Source: WQZF01 sp031556405 (lineage in GTDB: Bacteria > Pseudomonadota > Gammaproteobacteria > Burkholderiales > Rhodocyclaceae). Taken from it: DNA of 11,859 bases. Under the pieces are notes generated by a model. The model was not told where the DNA came from and ran no database searches. It saw nothing but the letters and a program-made list of their open reading frames with translations. The first letter of the stretch is position 1. Each line of letters opens with the position of its first letter. The stretch lies in the NCBI GenBank assembly GCA_031556405.1, contig JAVBTC010000115.1, positions 1-11,859 of the forward strand. Reading direction: 5' to 3'. Made by a program: the position numbers and the translations under genes. Positions 7,165 to 11,859 of the stretch are shown one piece after another.

Positions 7165-8193
7165 ATGGCTAATATGACCACCAATTCCACCAACGCTGCC
7201 GGCACAACCACCGTCAAGCGGCAGATCGTTTTCGTCGCCGACCTGAACAAGTGCATCGGCTGTCAGACCTGTACCGTCGCCTGCAAGCGGCTGTGGAGCA
7301 GCAACCCGGGCCAGTCCTTCATGTACTGGCGCAACGTCGAGACCATGCCCGGCGTCGGCTACCCGCGCAACTGGGTCAACAAGGGTGGCGGCTGGAAAAA
7401 CGGCGAAGTCGTGCTGGGACGCAAACCGACACTGGGCGAATACGGCGTGCCGTTCGAGTTCGATTATCAGGGCCGCCTGTTCGACGGCAACCCCGGGCGC
7501 GTGCGTCCGACGCCCTCGCCGCGCTGGGCGCCGAACTGGGATGAGGACCAGGGGGAAGGAGAGTTCCCGAACAATTACTATTTCTACGTGCCGCGCATGT
7601 GCAACCACTGCGCCAAGCCCGCCTGCCTGGACGCGTGCCCGAACGGCGCCATCTACAAGCGCGCCGAGGACGGCCTCGTCATCGTCCACAAAGACAAATG
7701 CAAAGGCACGCAATCCTGCATCGAGGCGTGTCCCTATGCCAAGCCGTTCTATAACGCGATCGAGATCAAGGCCAACAAGTGTATCGGCTGCTTCCCGAGG
7801 ATCGAGAAGAACGTCGCTCCGGCCTGCGTCGCGCAATGTGTCGGCCGCGCGATGCACGTCGGCTTCATCGACGATACGAACAGCTCGGTTTACAAGCTGG
7901 TGCGGCAGTTCAAGGTGGCGTTGCCGCTGCATGCGGAATTCGGAACCGAACCCAATATGTTCTACGTGCCGCCCGTGCTCGGGCCGTCCGTCGAAGACAG
8001 CCAGGGATATCCGATAGGTAAGGAACGCATCCCGAAGGAACTGTTGGCGACGATGTTCGGCAAGGACGTCGACCGGGTGCTCGGCGTCCTGCGCGAAGAG
8101 CGTGCCAGGAAACAGGCCGGCGGCAAGTCCGAACTGATGGATCTGCTGATCGGCATGCGCAGCACCGAGATGATGTTCCCGCCGCAGACATGA
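7165..8193 (+). CDS. pcrB: Perchlorate reductase iron-sulfur subunit PcrB
   Basis: This 342-residue electron-transfer subunit would pass electrons from cytochrome c to PcrA. Four cysteine groups are visible: C30/C33/C36/C40 (CIGCQTCTVAC), C146/C149/C154/C158 (CNHCAKPACLDACP), C179/C185/C189 (CKGTQSCIEACP) and C206/C209/C221/C225. The third group has T182 where a ferredoxin-type motif has its second Cys, so one cluster should be [3Fe-4S], as in NarH-type subunits where this position is Trp. The fold predicts three [4Fe-4S] and one [3Fe-4S]. There is no signal peptide, so it should cross the membrane with PcrA on the Tat pathway. It starts 37 bases after pcrA with GAGGA eight bases before the ATG; an ATG nine codons in is too far to need considering. 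Length fits the SerB/EbdB/DdhB/PcrB group, shorter than NarH. Confidence 0.88.
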   Translation: MANMTTNSTNAAGTTTVKRQIVFVADLNKCIGCQTCTVACKRLWSSNPGQSFMYWRNVETMPGVGYPRNWVNKGGGWKNGEVVLGRKPTLGEYGVPFEFDYQGRLFDGNPGRVRPTPSPRWAPNWDEDQGEGEFPNNYYFYVPRMCNHCAKPACLDACPNGAIYKRAEDGLVIVHKDKCKGTQSCIEACPYAKPFYNAIEIKANKCIGCFPRIEKNVAPACVAQCVGRAMHVGFIDDTNSSVYKLVRQFKVALPLHAEFGTEPNMFYVPPVLGPSVEDSQGYPIGKERIPKELLATMFGKDVDRVLGVLREERARKQAGGKSELMDLLIGMRSTEMMFPPQT

Positions 8194-8242
8194 GAGATGG
8201 AAACAAGGGACGCAAATACGTGTTCTGCATGGGAGTGAAAAC

Positions 8243-9004
8243 GTGAATGCACAGAATCGCCGCCGGCCATTTCAGATATTCCAGCCATTCCAGCAATTTC
8301 TGCTGCTCCTGCCGTTCCTGTTTTTTTCGGCAGGCTGTCTTGCCGAGGGAGCGGCGGGAAAACCGCAGTACATGGGGGTCAAGGTATGTGTCAAATGCCA
8401 TTACGACCACAATGAAGCCTGGGGGGCGACGGTGCATGCCCGTTCTTTCGATTCGCTGAAACCGGGTACGAAGGCGGAGGAAAAGCGCAAAGCCGGCCTC
8501 GACCCGGCGGCGGATTACACGAAGAGCGAAAAATGTCTCGTTTGCCATACAACGGGATTCGGCGCGGCCGGGGGATATGCTGTGGGGGCATCTTCCGGCG
8601 GCGGCGCGCTCGGGGCGGTCGGATGCGAAGAGTGTCACGGCGCCGGCGAGTTCTACCGGGACGAACACGGCAAGGCCGATTCCCTGTTCAAGAAGGAAGG
8701 GAAGAAATCGGCGCGCAGCCTGCTGGTCGCCGCGAAGCAGAATTTCGATTACCGGCAGGCGTGCATGCGCTGTCACGACAATTACGAGGGCTCGGACAAT
8801 CCGGCGGCCAAGGCGCCTCATAGCCCCTTTACGCCGAAAGTCGACGCCAAATACCGGTTCGATTATCAGCAGGCGCTTCGCTCCATCGGCAAGGGGAAGG
8901 CGATCCATGTCCACTACAAACTGATCGGTATTTTCGAAGGCGATCCCGTTCCCGCCGAACGCGCCGAATTTCAGAAAACGGCGATCGATCCGCCGGCGGA
9001 ATGA
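8243..9004 (+). CDS. pcrC: Tetraheme c-type cytochrome PcrC
   Basis: This 253-residue periplasmic cytochrome has four CXXCH heme sites: C49-H53, C98-H102, C128-H132 and C174-H178, in an arrangement like the cytochrome c554 family. Its likely role is to carry electrons from the membrane quinol side to PcrB. The N-terminus has an unusually long basic/Gln-rich lead (RRR at 6-8, then a hydrophobic core at about 19-31). A cysteine, C32, follows FFSAG and resembles a weak lipobox, so the protein may be cleaved by signal peptidase I or be a lipoprotein. The start is GTG, with GGGAG seven bases upstream and no in-frame ATG before residue 44. It follows pcrB by 49 bases. A c-type cytochrome here, rather than the heme b gamma subunit of SerC/EbdC/ClrC/DdhC, is the operon feature that separates perchlorate reductase from its closest relatives. 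No quinol dehydrogenase (NapC/NrfH type) is in the window. Confidence 0.85.
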   Translation: MNAQNRRRPFQIFQPFQQFLLLLPFLFFSAGCLAEGAAGKPQYMGVKVCVKCHYDHNEAWGATVHARSFDSLKPGTKAEEKRKAGLDPAADYTKSEKCLVCHTTGFGAAGGYAVGASSGGGALGAVGCEECHGAGEFYRDEHGKADSLFKKEGKKSARSLLVAAKQNFDYRQACMRCHDNYEGSDNPAAKAPHSPFTPKVDAKYRFDYQQALRSIGKGKAIHVHYKLIGIFEGDPVPAERAEFQKTAIDPPAE

Positions 9005-9014
9005 AGCCGGATAT

Positions 9015-9038
9015 GAGATTGGACACGAGATTGGACCA
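9015..9038. repeat. 12-base tandem repeat between pcrC and pcrD
   Basis: GAGATTGGACAC (9015-9026) is followed by GAGATTGGACCA (9027-9038), and a further TTGGA fragment at 9041-9045 runs into a possible pcrD start. It fills most of the pcrC-pcrD spacer and looks like a slippage duplication. Confidence 0.5.
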
Positions 9039-9071
9039 TATTGGATGTTCAGACAATCGAGGATGATAGAC

Positions 9072-9770
9072 GTGGAAAACGTACAGGATTTTGTTCAGGT
9101 GCGGCTGGCCATGTATCTGCTGCTGGCGCGCGGTTTTTCCTATCCGACGCCGGTGTTTTTCCAGACGGTGGAAAACGGCTCCTACGAAACGCATTTGTAC
9201 CAGGCGGCAGCGGCACTGCATCTCGAACTGGACGAACGGCAATTCACGGATGCCTGCCGGATAGGATGCGAGGACATGATGTCAGAGTATCTGAAGGCAT
9301 TCGAGCTGAACATGCCCCGTAAAAGCTGTTCGCTCTATGCCGGCAGCTATCTGCCCGGCACCGAACGCGGCAGTGTCCTGCTTTCCGTGCGGCAGATATA
9401 TGGTCAGTTTGGGCTCGTCTCCCGTCCGGAGCAGGAAGAGCCTGCCGACTTTCTTGTCAATGAACTCGAATTCATGCAGTTCCTCCTTGCCAAGGAATCC
9501 CAGGCGTACGATTTGCAGCGGGACGCCAAACCGTATTGCTGGGCGCAAGGCGACTTTCTGCAGTTCCATCTGGCCTGCTGGATTCCCGCGTTTGCAAAAA
9601 CGGTCGAGGATCTGGTGACCTGTCCGTTTTATCGCCAACTGGCGGCAATCCTCGATCGCTTCATTCATGGCGAGGAAATTTATGTGAAGGAACGCGTGCA
9701 GGAAATCGGTCTGCCGCCGATGCAACGTTCGGATCAACGTTCGGATGCTCCACCGTCCCAGGGAACGTAG
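9072..9770 (+). CDS. pcrD: TorD/NarJ-type assembly chaperone PcrD
   Basis: This all-helical cytoplasmic protein (232 residues from the chosen start) resembles the TorD/NarJ/DmsD chaperones that bind the Tat signal and apo-form of a molybdoenzyme until the cofactor is inserted. Visible support: VRLAMYLLLARGFSYPT near the N-terminus, the FLVNELEFMQFLLAKE helix, and a late FYRQLAAILDRFI helix. Position as the last gene of the operon fits PcrD, whose client would be PcrA. Start choice is uncertain: GTG 9072 has GAGGA (9059-9063) eight bases upstream. ATG 9063 directly abuts the same GAGG with no spacing, and ATG 9045 has only a weak GGA and is embedded in repeat DNA. The C-terminal tail contains a perfect QRSD-QRSD duplication. 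A strong terminator follows about 120 bases after the stop. Confidence 0.82.
   Translation: MENVQDFVQVRLAMYLLLARGFSYPTPVFFQTVENGSYETHLYQAAAALHLELDERQFTDACRIGCEDMMSEYLKAFELNMPRKSCSLYAGSYLPGTERGSVLLSVRQIYGQFGLVSRPEQEEPADFLVNELEFMQFLLAKESQAYDLQRDAKPYCWAQGDFLQFHLACWIPAFAKTVEDLVTCPFYRQLAAILDRFIHGEEIYVKERVQEIGLPPMQRSDQRSDAPPSQGT
9723..9746. repeat. Perfect 12-base tandem repeat in the pcrD tail
   Basis: CAACGTTCGGAT occurs twice head to tail (9723-9734, 9735-9746) without mismatch, encoding QRSDQRSD near the PcrD C-terminus. The perfect identity suggests a recent duplication. Confidence 0.7.
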
Positions 9771-9891
9771 CGGTACGAAAAACCGCGCAGGGGTCATGGA
9801 AGAAATACGAATCGAGACCCCGTCAAACGCCCTGGAGACATGGAAAGTACATAAGAAACGAATTTTTATTTCTGCCTCCCCGCCTCCTATG

Positions 9892-9936
9892 CCTGCCCCG
9901 GTTCCATATTCCCTCCTCACCGGGGCAGGTCTTTTT
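9892..9936 (+). terminator. Rho-independent terminator of pcrABCD
   Basis: CCTGCCCCGG (9892-9901) pairs perfectly with CCGGGGCAGG (9920-9929) across an 18-base loop, followed by TCTTTTT. A 10-base GC-rich stem plus U-run, 122 bases after the pcrD stop, marks the end of the operon. The spacer 9771-9891 holds only a small GCGGT/ACCGC hairpin (9770-9786) without a T-run. Confidence 0.85.
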
Positions 9937-9987
9937 ATGAGCGGTTTTGCGGAGGCATCGTATGTGGAAACGACTCGCAACGATACG

Positions 9988-10023
9988 AAAATAAAACAAA
10001 AACAACATGCGGAAAACCGCATG
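9988..10023 (-). terminator. Rho-independent terminator of cld
   Basis: CATGCGG and CCGCATG (10006-10012, 10017-10023) form a perfect 7-base stem with a 4-base loop. On the minus strand it is followed by an 18-base T-rich run (10005-9988) interrupted only by two G and one A. It lies 42 bases past the cld stop. Together with the rightward terminator it insulates the two convergent units. Confidence 0.8.
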
Positions 10024-10065
10024 AAAAATTGAATGACGATTTTTATATATTTGTTTTCTATCTGA

Positions 10066-10896
10066 TCATTTGGTATTCGATAATATATTGACGATATTAT
10101 CCATGCTTTGAATTGTTCCTATTACCGTCGGGTTCCCCCAGCGAATATGATATTTATTTTCGGGGACTTTAACCAGTTCCAGAGTGAGATTGTTGAATGC
10201 TTTCAGATCGGCAGTTTCAAAATAGGTAATAAAGTCGGTATCGTCCAGTCCGGTGGAGTGATAGAGCTTTCGTTTTACATTCACCAGGTTGGCCAGGGTG
10301 GGGCGGGTATGAGTTTCGATTTCCTTGAGCCGTTGCGCATCGCTGAGATTCCACCATTCCGCGTTCTTTTTGACCGGAATAAGAATTGCGTAGCGCGGGG
10401 CGTCCGCGCTGTAACCGACACTGCCAAGGCTCTGATTGAGGCCGGAAGATTTATTCGGAGTGATGTAATTGAGTTCCTTGGTCATACCGAGCAGATTTTC
10501 GGTCACATCGGAATACATACCGAAGCGCGTGGCGCGAAAGTCGATCAGAAATGCCTGGGTCGCCGCCATATCATGGGCATGGAGGCGCAGGAAGTAATCA
10601 CTCTGAGCTTCGAAGCCGCGGGTCAGATAGGCGTCTACAAGCACTTTGTTTTTGTGTTTGTTGATGACCGCCATGACTTCCGCCGCCGCCGTCTTGCGTT
10701 CCGCCGGCGGCAGTCTGTAATAATCCGGCCGCATCTTATAAGTGGAAAAATTACCGAAAACACCGGGCGCCGTCAGAATTTTGGCGCGGTCGACAGGCGC
10801 GTCGGACTTTTGAATCATTGTCGCCTGTTGTGCCGGAGTATTTCCAATGGAAATAAAAAGAAAAGTGGAAACCACAACCGTCGTGAGTTTCTTCAT
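10066..10896 (-). CDS. cld: Chlorite dismutase (periplasmic, respiratory type)
   Basis: This heme b enzyme splits chlorite into chloride and O2, removing the toxic product of perchlorate reductase. The 276-residue precursor has a Sec signal (MKKLTTVVVSTFLFISIG, likely cleavage TPA-QQ at 22/23). The region IPVKKNAEWWN to VNVKRKLYHSTGLDDTDF is the hallmark core of the pentameric clade 1 enzymes. Using an offset of 26 to Dechloromonas numbering, the proximal heme ligand is H196 (His170), the distal arginine R209 (Arg183), the second-shell glutamate E246 (Glu220), and the tryptophans W181, W182 and W253 (Trp155/156/227). All are conserved, so the enzyme should be active. Start: AGGAG six bases before the ATG; the frame is open to 10947 but lacks support. 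It is convergent to pcrD, so not part of that operon, and has its own SigF-type promoter. The gene is visibly AT-richer than pcrABC. Confidence 0.96.
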   Translation of the reverse strand: MKKLTTVVVSTFLFISIGNTPAQQATMIQKSDAPVDRAKILTAPGVFGNFSTYKMRPDYYRLPPAERKTAAAEVMAVINKHKNKVLVDAYLTRGFEAQSDYFLRLHAHDMAATQAFLIDFRATRFGMYSDVTENLLGMTKELNYITPNKSSGLNQSLGSVGYSADAPRYAILIPVKKNAEWWNLSDAQRLKEIETHTRPTLANLVNVKRKLYHSTGLDDTDFITYFETADLKAFNNLTLELVKVPENKYHIRWGNPTVIGTIQSMDNIVNILSNTK

Positions 10897-11002
10897 AATA
10901 AACTCCTGGTGAAAGAAGGAAATAAGGGAGAGTGGAGAAAACGTCATTTTCAGCGGCGATTTAATTTTGATCGCCTACCGTTTATTTCCACTCATTGCAT
11001 GA

Positions 11003-11028
11003 TTCGCAAAATAATATTTCCCGGTTAC
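11003..11028 (-). promoter_or_regulatory. SigF-type ECF promoter for cld
   Basis: On the minus strand GTAACC (11028-11023) is followed after exactly 16 bases by CGAA (11006-11003). This is the GTAACC-N16-CGAA motif I recall for SigF/NrsF-type ECF sigma factors (Caulobacter SigF). Transcription would start near 10995, giving a cld leader of about 100 bases. The divergent twin in front of sigF and the sigF gene itself make chance unlikely. Confidence 0.72.
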
Positions 11029-11091
11029 AGGAAAATAAAAAACACGGCCGGTTTCCGTTCCGGAAATTTATTTCTCGTTTTCTGTAACCGG
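11021..11091. repeat. 10-base inverted repeat carrying the two -35 elements
   Basis: CCGGTTACAG (11021-11030) and CTGTAACCGG (11082-11091) are perfect inverted copies 51 bases apart. Each contains the -35 element of one of the two divergent SigF-type promoters, which explains the symmetry. Identity extends two bases on each side of GTAACC, more than a bare -35 requires. Confidence 0.7.
11052..11066. promoter_or_regulatory. Central palindrome between divergent SigF-type promoters
   Basis: TTTCCG-TTC-CGGAAA is a perfect 6-base inverted repeat with a 3-base centre, lying between the two -35 elements. It could be a site for an additional regulator serving both promoters. No known consensus was recognised. 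Confidence 0.3.
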
Positions 11092-11109
11092 TGTCCCCCA
11101 TGCGACGAA
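11084..11109 (+). promoter_or_regulatory. SigF-type ECF promoter for sigF-nrsF (autoregulatory)
   Basis: GTAACC (11084-11089), 16 bases, then CGAA (11106-11109) exactly match the SigF-type motif. The start site would be near 11115-11117, which puts the upstream in-frame candidates GTG 11091, ATG 11100 and ATG 11109 ahead of the transcript. Positive autoregulation is usual for ECF sigma factors. Confidence 0.7.
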
Positions 11110-11135
11110 TGAAAGGGAAAGAACACTGGGATGCA

Positions 11136-11672
11136 GTGGAAGAATCTCTTCGGCGCCTCATGATCGCGGGGCTTGCCGGAGACGACAAAAGTTATCTGTC
11201 GTTTCTGAGGGAATTGAGCGCTTATCTGCGGGGGTATTTTCGGAAGCGGCTGGACCGCTTTCCGGGAGATGTGGAAGATCTCGTTCAGGAAACTTTATTG
11301 GCGGTACATAACCAGCGTCATACCTACGATAGCGGGCGGCCGCTGACGGCGTGGATGCACGCGATCGCGAAATACAAGTTCATCGACTTCCTGCGCGCGC
11401 GCGGCTGCCGCGAGGCATTGACCGGTACGTTCGATGAGGAAAACGATGTTTTCGCGGTGAGGGATATCGATGCCATGGAGGCGCGTATCGACGTCGAAAA
11501 ATTGCTCGAACGGCTGCCGGACCGATACCGTCTGCCTATCCTCTATGTCAAATTGCAGGGATTGTCGGTCGCGGAGGCGGCGCGGCTGGCCGGAATGTCC
11601 GAATCCGCGGTCAAGGTCGGCGTGCACCGCGGTTTGAAGATGCTTGCCGCGAAGATAGGAGAAAAAAAATGA
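11136..11672 (+). CDS. sigF: ECF sigma factor, SigF group (reactive chlorine response)
   Basis: This 178-residue cytoplasmic sigma factor directs RNA polymerase to stress promoters. Region 2 covers about 15-88 (FRKRLDRFPGDVEDLVQETLLAVHNQ, then LTAWMHAIAKYKFIDFLRAR) and region 4 about 120-172 (LPDRYRLPILYVKLQGLSVAEAAR, then MSESAVKVGVHRGLKML). The frame is open back to GTG 11091, but the SigF-type promoter at 11084-11109 would begin transcription after 11110, so that start and ATG 11109 are disfavoured. GTG 11136 has TGGGA four bases upstream and gives the short lead MEESLRRLMIAGLAGD typical of the family; ATG 11160 is the next alternative. The ATGA overlap with nrsF implies coupled translation with the anti-sigma factor. 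In Azospira suillum SigF/NrsF answers hypochlorite, a by-product of chlorite turnover; that role is inferred here from synteny with cld. Confidence 0.83.
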   Translation: MEESLRRLMIAGLAGDDKSYLSFLRELSAYLRGYFRKRLDRFPGDVEDLVQETLLAVHNQRHTYDSGRPLTAWMHAIAKYKFIDFLRARGCREALTGTFDEENDVFAVRDIDAMEARIDVEKLLERLPDRYRLPILYVKLQGLSVAEAARLAGMSESAVKVGVHRGLKMLAAKIGEKK

Positions 11673-11859
11673 AAACGGACGATCTTTTATTTGCGCTGGC
11701 CACCGGCGCGGGAAAGGCGGAGCGGCATGTCGCGGCACGCCGGTTCGCGTTGGCGATGGCTTGCGGCATCGTATTGGCCGCCATGGCGATGGCGGGGCTG
11801 CTCGGCGTGCGCTCCGAGGACCTCTCACTCGACGTGCGCGAGGAGTCCGCGACGCTCGA
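11669..11859 (+). CDS. nrsF: NrsF-type anti-sigma factor (DUF1109), N-terminal part
   Basis: The first 63 codons are present before the window ends. The opening MKTDDLLFALATGAGKAERHV, followed by AARRFALAMACG and a hydrophobic helix (about 27-47, ending GLLGVR), is characteristic of the DUF1109/NrsF multi-pass inner-membrane anti-sigma family. NrsF would hold SigF inactive until an oxidant signal. The ATG overlaps the sigF stop in ATGA (11669-11672). Cysteines thought to sense the oxidant lie further along in this family and cannot be checked here, although one Cys is present in the first helix (C32). Confidence 0.82.
   Translation, partial: MKTDDLLFALATGAGKAERHVAARRFALAMACGIVLAAMAMAGLLGVRSEDLSLDVREESATL

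Noticed and set aside
9797..10032. Small open frame after pcrD starting at ATG 9797
   Set aside because: AGGGG lies only two bases from the ATG and the frame reads through both terminators; the product looks random.
10411..10416. A further GTAACC inside cld
   Set aside because: No CGAA occurs 16 bases downstream and it lies within coding sequence; likely chance.
10108..11112. Open frame on the plus strand opposite cld (334 codons)
   Set aside because: It runs antisense through the conserved chlorite dismutase and across both divergent promoters, with no family resemblance.

Overview
The window is a (per)chlorate-respiration locus, almost certainly part of a perchlorate reduction island. High GC, strong G/C third-position bias and the gene families point to a proteobacterium, most likely a betaproteobacterium of the Dechloromonas/Azospira type. 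The species cannot be fixed from the sequence. The key identification is the gene at 10066-10896 (-), a periplasmic chlorite dismutase with the catalytic histidine, distal arginine and three tryptophans of the respiratory enzymes. It lies beside a four-gene operon (4332-9770, +) with the PcrABCD layout: Tat-exported molybdenum catalytic subunit, four-cluster iron-sulfur subunit, tetraheme c-type cytochrome and TorD/NarJ-type chaperone. Together they would reduce perchlorate to chlorate to chlorite, then split chlorite to chloride and O2, all in the periplasm.

Layout, left to right. 1-75 (-): start of an IS630-type transposase cut by the window edge. 146-3803 (-): a two-component system, a membrane sensor kinase (pcrS-like) followed by an NtrC-type sigma-54 response regulator (pcrR-like), divergent from the reductase operon. 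3804-4331: a 528-base control region with an excellent -24/-12 (sigma-54) promoter for pcrA, upstream palindromes that could be regulator sites, a weak IHF-like site and short tandem repeats. 4332-9770 (+): pcrABCD. 9771-10065: two terminators facing each other, one for pcrD and one for cld. 10066-10896 (-): cld. 10897-11135: divergent promoter region. 11136-end (+): an ECF sigma factor of the SigF group, overlapping by 4 bases its anti-sigma partner NrsF (DUF1109), which runs off the window.

The most notable result is in the cld/sigF spacer. Two exact copies of GTAACC-N16-CGAA, the motif I recall for SigF/NrsF-type ECF sigma factors, face away from each other: one towards cld, one towards sigF. 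They sit inside a perfect 10-base inverted repeat. This suggests that chlorite dismutase belongs to the reactive-chlorine (SigF) stress regulon and is controlled separately from the sigma-54-controlled reductase operon. It also implies that sigF starts further downstream than its longest open frame suggests.

Base composition differs: cld and its flanks are clearly AT-richer than pcrABC and the regulators, which fits a locus assembled from parts of different origin.
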